Assembly (NCBI RefSeq): GCF_022549785.1
Contig: NZ_JAKZGO010000011.1
Coordinates: 62,001 to 126,000 of the forward strand
Direction of reading: 5' to 3'
Origin: Belliella alkalica
GTDB lineage: Bacteria; Bacteroidota; Bacteroidia; Cytophagales; Cyclobacteriaceae
DNA: 64,000 nucleotides
In this document: in pieces, positions 54,299 through 63,982 of the stretch
Position numbering within the stretch: position 1 is the stretch's first letter
Layout: each line of letters begins with the position of its first letter
The notes under the pieces: generated by a model
Database searches by the model: none
What the model saw: only the letters and a program-made list of their open reading frames with translations
Told to the model about the DNA's origin: nothing
Program-made: the position numbers and the translations under genes

Positions 54299-55210
54299 CG
54301 ACTCTCTTCTGCGCATCTTGCCTGCTGGCAGTCCATACATCATCTTGAATCTTCTACAGAAATATGCTGTATCCTTATATCCTACTTCCTTACCAATATC
54401 TCTGATACTTTTCTTGGAAGTTCTTAGCAATTCAACTGCCGCTTCCATTCTTTGATATTCAATATAATCTTGTGGATTGATACTTGTCAACATTTTGAAA
54501 TATTGGCCAACATAGTCTTCCGATACATTAGCAACTTTTGCAAGTACTTTATTGGATAAATCTCCGCCAATATTTTTCTTGATATAGTTAAACATATCGA
54601 TCAATCTTGGATCCTTGAAATAAGTACTGTTCGTAGATAATTCCTCTACAAATAGTCTGTTCTTAAGGATATGTCTGACAATTTCAATTACCAGCAACTC
54701 TGTTTGTAATTTTGATACCCTTTCTTTTCCAGGGACACTTTGTTCTGATTCTTTGACAATATCTTCAATGATTGTAGCAATCTTGTCATTGAACCTAATT
54801 ACAAAAGGAGGTATTCCTAGAGAATGGAAAAAGTTAACAACATCAAAAACCTTTGCCTCAAAGTTAACAACTGTTATACAGTCTTCTTCGGTATTTTTGA
54901 TATCTTTAAAACTGATTGTTTGTAGGTATTTTCTTTTATTATCTAAAAATGCCTCGTTAGTCAAATCTGACTTTTTGGTAACATTACCAAATGAAACGTT
55001 GCTTTTGCGACCCGCAGGGATAAATAAAATTTCGCCTTCATTGACACCTTCACCTTCATCAGAAAACTTTAATGAACCTTGGTGAAGTAAAATAACTGTA
55101 TTTTCGGTGTCATTATAATCAGACACACTTACAGACTTGTCAATTTTATAGTTATTGCCTTTTAAAAAGCGAACTCCTACGGATTCTATGACTTTATTGT
55201 AATATTCCAT
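54281..55210 (-). CDS. AraC-family transcriptional regulator
   Basis: This 309-residue regulator has a C-terminal double HTH (LAKVANVSEDYVGQYFKMLT, then KKSIRDIGKEVGYKDTAYFC with RRFKMMYG). The N-terminal 180 residues form a cupin-like sensing domain with a glycine-rich turn. It is divergent from nothing nearby and lies 142 bp downstream of the acyl-CoA dehydrogenase gene. The regulated genes are unknown. Confidence 0.88.
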   Translation of the reverse strand: MEYYNKVIESVGVRFLKGNNYKIDKSVSVSDYNDTENTVILLHQGSLKFSDEGEGVNEGEILFIPAGRKSNVSFGNVTKKSDLTNEAFLDNKRKYLQTISFKDIKNTEEDCITVVNFEAKVFDVVNFFHSLGIPPFVIRFNDKIATIIEDIVKESEQSVPGKERVSKLQTELLVIEIVRHILKNRLFVEELSTNSTYFKDPRLIDMFNYIKKNIGGDLSNKVLAKVANVSEDYVGQYFKMLTSINPQDYIEYQRMEAAVELLRTSKKSIRDIGKEVGYKDTAYFCRRFKMMYGLPAGKMRRRESLINVQ

Positions 55211-55298
55211 GAAAGAAGTTGTTTTGATTTTTCTGTAAAACTAGGATAAATTTCTGCAATATAGTGTACTTATCTAATAAAAATTTCATAATAAAAAG

Positions 55299-55334
55299 AA
55301 AGAGGGCTTAAAAATTGAATTTTAAGCCCTCTTT
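55299..55334. terminator. Rho-independent terminator
   Basis: A perfect 15-bp stem (55299-55313 with 55320-55334) with a 6-nt loop and A/T-rich flanks on both sides. It is 18 bp downstream of the acyl-CoA dehydrogenase stop on the minus strand. Confidence 0.85.
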
Positions 55335-55351
55335 TACCTCATTTATTTGTT

Positions 55352-56491
55352 TTATCTTAAAATACTACGGGATATAACTATTTTTTGAATTTCGCTTGTC
55401 CCTTCATAAATCTGTGTAATTTTTGCATCTCGCATCAATCTTTCCACATGGTATTCTTTTACGAATCCGTAGCCACCATGAACCTGCACCGCTTCAATTG
55501 TTACATCCATTGCTACTTGTGAAGCATAGAGTTTTGCCATCGCTGAGGCATGTGCATAGTCTTTGCCTTGGTCTTTGAGCCATGCAGATTTGAGTACCAA
55601 TAGTCTTGCAGCTTCTATGTTGGTAGCCATATCAGCTAATTTGAATTGAATTGCTTGATGCTGACTAATTGGTTTTCCAAAAGCTTTTCGTTCTTTGGAA
55701 TATGCCAAGGCTAATTCATAAGCACCTGAAGCAATTCCCAAAGCTTGAGCGGCTATGCCTATCCTGCCGCCATTCAATGTTTCCATAGCAAAAGTAAACC
55801 CAAAGCCTTCTTCGCCTATTCTATTTTCTACTGGTACTTTCACATCGGTAAACATCAAAGAATGGGTATCAGAACCTCTAATTCCCAATTTATCTTCTTT
55901 TTTACCAATGACGAAACCTTCTGATTCTTTTTCGACGATGAATGCAGAGATTCCTTTGTGACCTTTGGCAGCATCGGTTTGGGCAATCACCAAGTATATG
56001 CTGGCAGTACTGCCATTGGTGATCCAATTCTTAGTTCCATTTAGGATATAATGATCACCGTTCAATTCCGCAGAGGTTTTTTGAGAAGTGGCATCAGATC
56101 CAGCTTCAGGTTCTGAAAGACAAAATGCACCTAATACTTCACCTGATGCAAGTGGTTTTAGATATTTTTCTTTTTGTTGTTCATTACCATACTTTTCCAA
56201 TCCCCAGCAGACAAGAGAATTGTTCACAGACATCGCTACTGAAGCAGAAGCGTCTATTTTTGAAATTTCTTCCATTGCCAATACATAAGAAACAGTGTCC
56301 ATGCCACCTCCATTGTATTTTGGATCCACCATCATGCCCATGAATCCCAATTCCCCCATTTTTTTCATTTGCTCACTGGGAAATCTAGCCTCAGTATCTC
56401 TTTCTATAACTCCTTCAAGTAATTCTGATTTGGCAAATTCCCTAGCGGCATCTCGTACCGCTAGCTGCTCTTCTGTATGTTCAAAATTCAT
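55352..56491 (-). CDS. Acyl-CoA dehydrogenase (short/medium-chain type)
   Basis: This 379-residue enzyme has the signatures GAFCLSEPEAGSDATSQKT and RDAKITQIYEGTSEIQKIV, and the catalytic-type Glu in the latter. It lacks the extra C-terminal domain of the fadE gene at 19.9 kb, so it is the standard 380-residue form that acts on short or branched chains. It has its own terminator, so it is likely a single transcription unit. Confidence 0.93.
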   Translation of the reverse strand: MNFEHTEEQLAVRDAAREFAKSELLEGVIERDTEARFPSEQMKKMGELGFMGMMVDPKYNGGGMDTVSYVLAMEEISKIDASASVAMSVNNSLVCWGLEKYGNEQQKEKYLKPLASGEVLGAFCLSEPEAGSDATSQKTSAELNGDHYILNGTKNWITNGSTASIYLVIAQTDAAKGHKGISAFIVEKESEGFVIGKKEDKLGIRGSDTHSLMFTDVKVPVENRIGEEGFGFTFAMETLNGGRIGIAAQALGIASGAYELALAYSKERKAFGKPISQHQAIQFKLADMATNIEAARLLVLKSAWLKDQGKDYAHASAMAKLYASQVAMDVTIEAVQVHGGYGFVKEYHVERLMRDAKITQIYEGTSEIQKIVISRSILR

Positions 56492-56543
56492 ATCAATATT
56501 TGGGTTAATTGTTTCAAGGGTGGAATATAGATCAAAAATATAA

Positions 56544-56565
56544 AAGGGGCAATTTCTTGCCCCTT
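56544..56565 (-). terminator. Terminator after the zinc peptidase gene
   Basis: A 9-bp G+C-rich stem aaggggcaa/ttgcccctt with a 4-nt loop lies 33 bp beyond the stop of the minus-strand zinc peptidase gene. The following minus-strand sequence is T-rich (ttatatttttg). Confidence 0.65.
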
Positions 56566-56597
56566 AAATGTAAACTCAAATTGATGTTTTCAGTTTC

Positions 56598-57287
56598 TTA
56601 GTCTCTATTTCCGAAGAAAATAAAGATGTAGTATGCCAAAGTAGCCAATGAAGCCAAAGCTGCAACTACATAGGTCATTGCTGCCCATTTCAATGCGTCC
56701 TTAGACATTCCATATTCTGACTTGGTGACAATGTTCCTTTGATTGACCCAGGCAAGTGCTCTGCTGCTTGCATCAAACTCCACTGGTAATGTTACCAATG
56801 TAAACAACGTCATAACACTGTATGCCCCAACTACAATGAATCCGATAAGATCATAATTAAGTCCCAATGCGTAACCACCTAACAAAGAAGCAATCAGGAC
56901 AATGTTTAGAATCTTACCACTTGCGTTTTGAACTGGTACTAATGCAGATCTCAGTTGAAGCCAAGAATATGCTGTGGCATGCTGTACTGCGTGACCACAT
57001 TCGTGTGCAGATACAGCTGTTGCAGCTGCATTTCTACCGTAGTACACATCTGGGCTAAGATTTACAGTTTTGTTTGCCGGATTGTAGTGGTCAGTAAGCT
57101 GACCTTCCACGCAATTTACCTTCACATCATAGATTTTATTGTCAGCAAGCATCAGCTCTGCTATTTCCTTTCCAGACAAATTTGCCTGAAGTGGAATTTT
57201 TGAATACTTTTTGAATTTGCTCTTAAGTCTATTGCTTACAACAAATCCTAAGATTCCGAATACAACGACGATTAATATTAGAAACAT
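56598..57287 (-). CDS. Membrane zinc metallopeptidase (Zn_peptidase_2 type)
   Basis: This 229-residue protein has an N-terminal membrane segment, the zinc motif AHECGHAVQH (H95, E96, H99) and further membrane segments near residues 120-165 and 205-225. It matches the YugP-like neutral zinc metallopeptidases, whose targets are unknown. It lies 32 bp after the flippase-like gene. Confidence 0.88.
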   Translation of the reverse strand: MFLILIVVVFGILGFVVSNRLKSKFKKYSKIPLQANLSGKEIAELMLADNKIYDVKVNCVEGQLTDHYNPANKTVNLSPDVYYGRNAAATAVSAHECGHAVQHATAYSWLQLRSALVPVQNASGKILNIVLIASLLGGYALGLNYDLIGFIVVGAYSVMTLFTLVTLPVEFDASSRALAWVNQRNIVTKSEYGMSKDALKWAAMTYVVAALASLATLAYYIFIFFGNRD

Positions 57288-57319
57288 AGCTTTGGTTTTT
57301 AACTGTTGTCTTTACGAAT

Positions 57320-58321
57320 TTAGGAAGTTTTAGGTTCTCCTTTTGCAGTGATCCTAAAGAAAATTGCTAAGGCTACCAAACCTAAGAAAATCATAATCAC
57401 CACCTGACTTCCATGGATAATGGCGGCGAAGATTTTTCCTTCCTCCTCTGATAATCCATAACGTATCAAAATAAAGGCCACTAATGCATGAAAGGTTCCA
57501 ATTCCCCCTTGAACGGGTGCAGTCATGCCAATACTTCCCATCACCATCACCATCAGAACTGCGTTGGCTGTCAAACTGGCAGTAGATGGAATTGCCAAAG
57601 CCACAGCAAACATGGTGGCATAATAGCAAAGCCAAATCACGGCTGAAGAGGACCAGAATCCTGCTTGGTTTTTCACTTTACGAAGACTTACCACTCCTTT
57701 GACAAGATCCCCAGTAAAATTCCTTACTTTTTTGATAAAGCTGTTTTCCTTATATTTTTTGAAAAGGAAGACGATAAAAATGATAATCAATATAATGGCC
57801 CCGATGATAATCGGTAGTGCACCGTTAATTTTAGCTACAATATCATCTACGGATACCAGTTCGGAGAAAAGGCTAATGAAAAGATCTCGTTCTAGAAAGA
57901 ACGCTAGGGAAATAGCAAAAAGCATGAACAAAAAATCAATGGTTCTTTCCATGATTACTGTTCCGATCAATTTGCCCATTTCGATGTTTTCTGTTTTTTT
58001 CAGAACACCACATCTCGCCACTTCACCGGCTCTTGGTACGACTAAGTTTGCTAGGTAGCCGATCATCAAAGCCCAAAAGGCCCTGAAACTCGGAGTATTC
58101 TGATCTTCCCCCGCATCAATCAACAAGGTCCATCTCCAAGCACGAAGCCAAAAACCAAAAACCGAAACCAATAAGGAAACACCTAACCAAAGAATAGAAG
58201 ATTCTTCAACGACTTTAGACATATCAGAAAAACTGATGTCTTTATATAAAAACCAAAAGATCCAGATAGCCACCCCTAAAGAGAGAATTACCTGGATCCA
58301 CTGTTTGATAGAAAGTTTCAA
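57320..58321 (-). CDS. Lysylphosphatidylglycerol synthase TM-region / UPF0104 flippase-like protein
   Basis: This 333-residue protein has about eight membrane segments, an early WLRAWRWTLLIDAGE, VVPRAGEVARCGVLKK and the late GGIGTFHALVAFILIRYG, the pattern of the LPG-synthase transmembrane family. Such proteins are proposed lipid or isoprenoid flippases. It starts 3 bp after panD stops, so it shares the pan operon. Confidence 0.85.
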   Translation of the reverse strand: MKLSIKQWIQVILSLGVAIWIFWFLYKDISFSDMSKVVEESSILWLGVSLLVSVFGFWLRAWRWTLLIDAGEDQNTPSFRAFWALMIGYLANLVVPRAGEVARCGVLKKTENIEMGKLIGTVIMERTIDFLFMLFAISLAFFLERDLFISLFSELVSVDDIVAKINGALPIIIGAIILIIIFIVFLFKKYKENSFIKKVRNFTGDLVKGVVSLRKVKNQAGFWSSSAVIWLCYYATMFAVALAIPSTASLTANAVLMVMVMGSIGMTAPVQGGIGTFHALVAFILIRYGLSEEEGKIFAAIIHGSQVVIMIFLGLVALAIFFRITAKGEPKTS

Positions 58322-58324
58322 TAC

Positions 58325-58672
58325 TTATATTACTTTATTGTGATCGTCTGGGAAAATCAAAACAGGCTTATGTGATTTGGCTTCTTCAAAGTCCATAGAA
58401 GCATAAGAAATGATAATTACAATATCACCGACTTGCGCTTTGCGGGCAGCAGGTCCATTGAGACAAACCATGCCGGAACCTCTTTCGCCTTTGATGACAT
58501 AGGTTTCTATTCTCTCGCCATTATTTACGTTGACGATTTGTACTTTTTCATTTTCGATGATATTGGCAGCATCCATTAGATCTTCATCGACAGTAATGCT
58601 TCCTACATAATGTAGCTCTGCTTGAGTAATCTTTACTCTGTGTATTTTGGATTTTAATACTTGAATATGCAT
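58325..58672 (-). CDS. panD: Aspartate 1-decarboxylase
   Basis: This 115-residue pro-enzyme makes beta-alanine for pantothenate. The self-cleavage site is in [12 protein letters not shown], where the Gly-Ser bond is cut to give the pyruvoyl group. [20 protein letters not shown] is also diagnostic. It follows panC after 25 bp. Confidence 0.96.
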   Translation of the reverse strand: MHIQVLKSKIHRVKITQAELHYVGSITVDEDLMDAANIIENEKVQIVNVNNGERIETYVIKGERGSGMVCLNGPAARKAQVGDIVIIISYASMDFEEAKSHKPVLIFPDDHNKVI

Positions 58673-58697
58673 GAATTCAAATTTTTTGCGAAGGTAA

Positions 58698-59543
58698 TTA
58701 AACTATACTAAGGTTATCGATCAATCGTACTTCACCTATATAAGCAGCAGTACAGATTGAGGTGTTTTTTTGATCTTTGATACTGCTTAGCTTTTCTAAA
58801 GTATCCGTATTCACCAACTCGAAATATTCCAATCTCGCTTTTGGTTCATCATAAAACCTTTTGGTAACCTTTTCTTTGATTTCAAACCAGTCTCCACCTT
58901 GTAAAAGTTCATTTTTGGCAAAAAGCAAGCATTTGTAGAGAATCGTGGAGGTCAATCTTTCTTCGGGATTGAGTCTGACATTTCTGGAAGACATTGCTAA
59001 GCCGTCTGACTCTCTAATGGTAGGAACTACTACGATTTCCACGTCGAAGGAAAGATCATTAACTAGGCGTTTTATGATCGCAACTTGCTGCAAATCCTTC
59101 TGTCCAAAGTAAGATTTATCAGGTTTAACAATGTTTAACAATTTAGATACGACCACCCCTACGCCACTAAAATGACCCGGTCGGAAGCTTCCTTCGAGCG
59201 TTTTGTCTAAGTCGCCAAAGTCCATTTTTAAGAGTGCTTCACTGGTGTACATTTCCTCAACACTCGGTAAAAAAATAAAATCAACTCCTTTTTCCTCAAG
59301 TATTTTAAGGTCTTGATCTATGGAAATAGGATATTTTTCGTAGTCTTCTTTGTTGTTGAATTGAGTCGGATTTACGAAAATAGATACAATGACGCTATCA
59401 GAAGATAATTTTGCGTTTTCAACCAAAGACAAATGCCCTTCATGTAATGCACCCATAGTAGGTACAAAACCTATGGTTTTTTGACTGTTTCTAAGAATCT
59501 GTAAAGCTGATTTTACAGCTTGTTTTGTTCTGAGGATTGTCAC
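58698..59543 (-). CDS. panC: Pantothenate synthetase
   Basis: The start is set at GTG 59543 (encoding [14 protein letters not shown]), which gives the usual length of 281 residues; a TTG 36 bp upstream would add an unlikely leader. Motifs are [20 protein letters not shown] (ATP-binding HxGH), [33 protein letters not shown] and [10 protein letters not shown]. It joins pantoate and beta-alanine, completing vitamin B5 synthesis with panD in the same operon. Confidence 0.95.
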   Translation of the reverse strand: MTILRTKQAVKSALQILRNSQKTIGFVPTMGALHEGHLSLVENAKLSSDSVIVSIFVNPTQFNNKEDYEKYPISIDQDLKILEEKGVDFIFLPSVEEMYTSEALLKMDFGDLDKTLEGSFRPGHFSGVGVVVSKLLNIVKPDKSYFGQKDLQQVAIIKRLVNDLSFDVEIVVVPTIRESDGLAMSSRNVRLNPEERLTSTILYKCLLFAKNELLQGGDWFEIKEKVTKRFYDEPKARLEYFELVNTDTLEKLSSIKDQKNTSICTAAYIGEVRLIDNLSIV

Positions 59544-59627
59544 AATGTGAGAATTTTGGAAAATGTAAAATAGCCGCAAAGCTATGTTATTCTAGATAAA
59601 AACAATGGAATTGAAGGATTTTTTTTG

Positions 59628-59635
59628 TAAGTTTG
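59628..59635 (+). promoter_or_regulatory. Candidate -7 box before the starch synthase-like gene
   Basis: TAAGTTTG matches TAnnTTTG exactly and lies 36 bp before the start at 59672, in the divergent gap with panC. No well-spaced -33 element is evident. Confidence 0.35.
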
Positions 59636-59671
59636 TAGTCCCGTATTATCCCTCAACAAAAAAAACAAGAT

Positions 59672-60467
59672 ATGTCTAAACTTCGTATTCTCTACGTAGC
59701 CAGCGAAATCAATCCATTCCTTCAAACTTCCGAAGTTGCCAACTTTGTTAGAGCTTTGCCTCAAGCAATGCAAGAGAAAGGTATGGAAATACGAATTCTT
59801 GTTCCTAGATTTGGTCTAATAAACGAAAGAAAGAACAGGTTACACGAGGTAGTGAGACTTTCTGGAATCAACATTGCAGTTGGTGAGGAAGAAAAACCAT
59901 TGATTATAAAAGTCGCGTCTATCCCGAACGCAAAGCTTCAAGTTTATTTCATAGACAATGAAGACTATTTCCAAAGGAAGAGCGTTTTCCACGATAAGCA
60001 GGAAAAGTTCTATGAAGACAATGACGAAAGAGCCATTTTCTTTTGTAAAGGCGTAATTGAAACAGTAAAAAAACTAGGTTGGGCTCCTGATGTGGTGCAT
60101 TGTAACGACTGGATGACCAGCTTGATACCAATGTATTTGAAGACCACCTACAAAAATGAACCATTATTTAAGGATACAAAATCCGTATTTGCTATTTATA
60201 ATACAGGATTTAGCCATAAATTTGGCGACGATTTGTTTGAGAAAGTGAAAATGGTAGATATTGATGATGCCATTTTAGCTCCTTTGAAATCTAAAGACTA
60301 TGAAGGTTTCCTAAAAATAGGAATGGAATATGCCGACGTAGTCATTAAGAACGAAGACATCTCAGATAAATTAACACAATTAATTGAGGAGTGCTCTAAA
60401 GACAAGAAGTGTGAGATTAACAGCGACGAAGAAGAACAACTTTTTGAAAGTTATTACAACATCTATA
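59672..60467 (+). CDS. Glycogen/starch synthase GT5 catalytic N-domain, stand-alone (stop at 60484)
   Basis: The full reading frame is 59672-60484 (270 residues); I list the part before the next gene's start. It has the GT5 N-terminal pattern LRILYVASEINPFLQTSEVA, KLQVYFIDNEDYFQRKS and PDVVHCNDWMTSLIPMYLKT. It lacks the C-terminal GT1 domain that holds the nucleotide-sugar site, so it is half the normal synthase length. Stand-alone forms of this kind recur in Bacteroidota. Catalytic activity is doubtful; a regulatory or binding role is possible. Confidence 0.82.
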
Positions 60468-61814
60468 ATGACCTCGCCAGCTAAGCTGGTTGGAGGTCTA
60501 TTGATCACATTATCCATTGCGAGTTCTTGCAGCGATCCATCTACCCTAGGGTTAGATTTGGATCCCAACAATAATCAGATAGGGGTTTTCTACACAGAAA
60601 TACCCCTTTCTGCTTCTATGGTTTTGCTTGACTCGCTCAATACCACAAATTCTGAATCTTTAGTAGTTGGTGGTTTGACTGACAGTTTTTTTGGTAAAAC
60701 TGAGGCTATCGGATTTAGTAGACTCGCAATAGGACCTAGCGCGACTAGACCTTCAGAGAATGCTGTTTTGGATTCCGTTAAATTCCATTTTCGGATTGAG
60801 TCTGTAATAGGAGATGATTTGAGTGGATCTAAATCACTTTCAGTACATTTACTGACTGAAAGTATTTTGGATACGACCTATTATAATTTTGATAGACTAG
60901 ATTTTGACCCGAATCCCATAGCACAAGGATCCTTCAACTTCTCAGCAAGGCAAGACACAGCAGTCTCAGTCGAAATGGAGTCGGGATTTTCAGATTTTAT
61001 TTTCGAAGAGTTGAAAAAGGGAGATGCTTTCAGAGATGTATTTTCATTTAGAAACTTGATTCCTGGCATTGCCCTTCAAGGCAATATTGAAGAAAATACC
61101 TCGACTGCCATCAGGGTTGGAAACGCTACAGGTATTATAGTTTATTTTAAAAATGAAGGAGATACAGTCTCTAGGAGGTATGCTATCACTACTGCTCAAT
61201 CAAGACATTTCAATCATATTAATAGTGATAGATCAGGTACACCAACTGCTGTAATTACTGAGCCCGGAAGGTCATATGATATAGGAAGTCGTGTAGGTAT
61301 TAAGTCTGGTGTAGGGTTGGTCATGAAGCTAGATACTAGCCCAATTAGTGATTTTCTAGATACGCTTGCAAATGTGACATTTAATGACATAATTTTGGAA
61401 ATGGGTCCCTTGGGTAGTGAGTCCGCTACCAATAGGCCTCCATCAAACTTATTTTTGTATTTCACCGATGATTCAAACGGTTTTCTAAGAGCTACATCCG
61501 GCCAACTTATCAGTGTACAGGCAGATAATCAACCGCAAATAGCAACGGATGTAAATGGTAATATTATACCTTCTGTAGCAAGTCCAGGAACATTTGTATA
61601 CGTTAACACATCCAATATTTATAGACAAAGACTTACCTCGTATATGAATGCGGTGTATAGACAGGGGCTCCAACGTAATGACTTTTTGATTTCACCGTCA
61701 AGTCCTGCCGAACAAAATTCTGTTGATAATTTCATAAAAACGTTGAGAGGATTTGATTTAGACCAAAATAGTATTAAACTAAAAATATATTATTCTAAGA
61801 TTAGGGCGTTTTAG
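60468..61814 (+). CDS. DUF4270 family lipoprotein
   Basis: The start is ATG 60468 (MTSPAKLVGGLLITLSIASS, then Cys), which overlaps the preceding gene by 17 bp; a longer frame through the upstream gene is rejected. The 448-residue lipoprotein has the DUF4270 layout: CSDPSTLGLDLDP after the signal, LVVGGLTDSFFGKTEA near residue 65, and VYVNTSNIYRQRLTSYMN late. It is probably exported to the outer membrane; function unknown. A terminator lies 205 bp downstream. Confidence 0.85.
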   Translation: MTSPAKLVGGLLITLSIASSCSDPSTLGLDLDPNNNQIGVFYTEIPLSASMVLLDSLNTTNSESLVVGGLTDSFFGKTEAIGFSRLAIGPSATRPSENAVLDSVKFHFRIESVIGDDLSGSKSLSVHLLTESILDTTYYNFDRLDFDPNPIAQGSFNFSARQDTAVSVEMESGFSDFIFEELKKGDAFRDVFSFRNLIPGIALQGNIEENTSTAIRVGNATGIIVYFKNEGDTVSRRYAITTAQSRHFNHINSDRSGTPTAVITEPGRSYDIGSRVGIKSGVGLVMKLDTSPISDFLDTLANVTFNDIILEMGPLGSESATNRPPSNLFLYFTDDSNGFLRATSGQLISVQADNQPQIATDVNGNIIPSVASPGTFVYVNTSNIYRQRLTSYMNAVYRQGLQRNDFLISPSSPAEQNSVDNFIKTLRGFDLDQNSIKLKIYYSKIRAF

Positions 61815-62130
61815 AAAATTTCAGTTTGAACATATTATTACCTGAATTTTTGCTTTCACAATGCACAAATTAGGTCATATATGAATGTAGTCTTTGCAGA
61901 CTCAGTCTAGCCTATCTATATCAAGCCGGCGTAGATGTTGCCTACTAACCACTTCAAATTATGCCATTGAAGCCTTATTGGTAACATTAAAATACCCAAT
62001 TTAAATTTATTACCTTATGAAAACCCAATCTTAGGTTTTGCTTTCAATCTAGAGGATAGCAGAAATTAAGACTGGGTTTTGTTTTCTTCACCTGAAAATA
62101 ATTACCTTTAGGCTTTAAAAATTTTTACAT
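61815..62130. other. Intergenic region before glmS
   Basis: This 316-bp stretch holds the terminator at 62020-62080 and a small agtctttgcagact hairpin near 61888-61901. No ORF, tRNA or glmS ribozyme-like motif is recognisable. The glmS promoter should lie after the terminator. Confidence 0.5.
62020..62080 (+). terminator. Terminator-like hairpin after the DUF4270 gene
   Basis: The 14-nt arms aaaacccaatctta (62020-62033) and taagactgggtttt (62067-62080) pair with one mismatch around a 33-nt loop. A T-rich tail (gttttcttc) follows. Confidence 0.55.
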
Positions 62131-63972
62131 ATGTGTGGAATAGTAGCTTATGTCGGGCAGCAAGAGGCTCTGCCAATAATAATTAAAGGTCTCAAAAGGT
62201 TGGAATATCGAGGCTATGACAGTGCCGGAGTAGCTTTGATAGATGAAAAAGGACTCAATGTCTACAAAAAGAAAGGGAAAGTTTCCGAATTGGAAAACCA
62301 CCTTACCAGCCAAGGAAACTTAATCTCAAAAATCGGAATTGGGCATACTCGTTGGGCAACTCATGGAGAGCCAAATGATGTAAATGCGCACCCACATTAT
62401 TCATCAAATGAAAAATTTGCGATGATCCATAATGGGATTATCGAAAATTACGACGTCCTTAAAACAGATTTGATCAATAAGGGGTATCATTTTCATAGTG
62501 ATACAGATTCTGAAGTATTTATGAAGTTCATAGAGGACATTCATAAAAACAATGAATGTAGTCTTGAAGAGGCGGTTAGACTTGCACTGCACAAAGTAGT
62601 GGGAGCTTATGCCATCGTGATCATGAATATTGCAGAACCTGATACGCTTATCGCGGCGAGAAAGGGTTCCCCATTGGTTATTGGAGTTGGTGAGGGTGAA
62701 TATTTCTTGGCATCCGATGCGACGCCTATTATAGAATATACCAATCAGGTAATCTATTTGGACGATTATGAAATTGCAGTAATCCGAAATAATAACCTTC
62801 AAATCAAGACTATTGAAAATGTGGAGACCAATCCATATATCAATAAGTTGGAAATGGAACTTGAAGCCATCGAAAAAGGCGGATATGACCATTTTATGTT
62901 GAAAGAAATCAATGAGCAACCAAGATCCATAGCAGACTGTATGCGAGGTAGATTGGATGCAAAAAATGGTAGACTAGTATTGGGAGGTCTTCGTGACTAC
63001 ATGAACAAGTTTCAAAATGCTGATAGAATCATCATTACGGCTTGTGGTACATCATGGCACGCTGGCTTGGTAGCAGAGTACCTTTTTGAGGAATTTGCGA
63101 GAATTCCTGTAGAAGTAGAATATGCTTCTGAGTTTAGGTATAGAAATCCAGTAATCAGTGAGAAAGATTTTGTCATTGCGATATCCCAATCTGGAGAGAC
63201 TGCAGATACACTTGCAGCAATAGAATTGGCAAAGTCCAAAGGAGCCACGATTTTTGGCGTTTGTAATGTAGTGGGGTCGTCTATCGCAAGAGCGACACAT
63301 GCTGGCTGCTATACTCATGCTGGGCCCGAGATCGGTGTGGCATCTACAAAGGCATTTACAGCTCAAATTTCTGTATTGACGATGATGGCTTTGATGCTTG
63401 GATATCAAAGAGGTACTTTGACTGAAAGCAAGTATGTACAGTTATTGAATGAACTTGAAGGCATACCGGTGAAAGTTGAAAAAGCTTTGAAAATGAACAG
63501 CAACGTCGAAAAGATAGCTGAGATTTATAAAGATTCTAGAAACTTCCTTTATTTGGGTAGAGGTTATAACTTCCCTGTTGCCCTTGAAGGTGCATTAAAG
63601 CTTAAGGAGATTTCATATATCCATGCAGAGGGATATCCTGCGGCAGAAATGAAGCATGGCCCTATTGCCTTGATTGATGAAGAAATGCCAGTCGTATTTA
63701 TAGCCACAAAAGATACTTCTTACGAAAAGGTTGTTTCCAATATTCAAGAAGTCAAAGCTAGAAAAGGAAAAATTATCGCTGTAGTCACCGAAGGTGATAC
63801 TGTAGTGAGAGGTATGGCAGATCACGTTTTGGAGGTTCCAGACACAGCAGAGGCATTTGTTCCATTGCTTTCTGTGATTCCATTGCAGCAGTTATCTTAT
63901 CACATTGCTGTGATGAGGGGATGCAATGTGGATCAACCACGAAACCTTGCCAAGTCAGTGACTGTAGAATAA
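62131..63972 (+). CDS. glmS: Glutamine-fructose-6-phosphate aminotransferase (isomerizing)
   Basis: This 613-residue enzyme makes glucosamine-6-phosphate for peptidoglycan and LPS. The mature N-terminus begins CGIVAYVGQQ, with the catalytic Cys2 of the glutaminase. Also visible are GHTRWATHGEPNDVNAHPH, two SIS domains with ACGTSWHAGLVAEY and ISQSGETADTLAAIELAKS, and the end NLAKSVTVE. It is full length. Confidence 0.97.
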   Translation: MCGIVAYVGQQEALPIIIKGLKRLEYRGYDSAGVALIDEKGLNVYKKKGKVSELENHLTSQGNLISKIGIGHTRWATHGEPNDVNAHPHYSSNEKFAMIHNGIIENYDVLKTDLINKGYHFHSDTDSEVFMKFIEDIHKNNECSLEEAVRLALHKVVGAYAIVIMNIAEPDTLIAARKGSPLVIGVGEGEYFLASDATPIIEYTNQVIYLDDYEIAVIRNNNLQIKTIENVETNPYINKLEMELEAIEKGGYDHFMLKEINEQPRSIADCMRGRLDAKNGRLVLGGLRDYMNKFQNADRIIITACGTSWHAGLVAEYLFEEFARIPVEVEYASEFRYRNPVISEKDFVIAISQSGETADTLAAIELAKSKGATIFGVCNVVGSSIARATHAGCYTHAGPEIGVASTKAFTAQISVLTMMALMLGYQRGTLTESKYVQLLNELEGIPVKVEKALKMNSNVEKIAEIYKDSRNFLYLGRGYNFPVALEGALKLKEISYIHAEGYPAAEMKHGPIALIDEEMPVVFIATKDTSYEKVVSNIQEVKARKGKIIAVVTEGDTVVRGMADHVLEVPDTAEAFVPLLSVIPLQQLSYHIAVMRGCNVDQPRNLAKSVTVE

Positions 63973-63982
63973 AAACAAGAGA

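Noticed and set aside
61815-62130. glmS ribozyme upstream of glmS
   Set aside because: The gap lacks the conserved core expected of the ribozyme, which is known mainly from Firmicutes; only a terminator for the upstream gene is seen.
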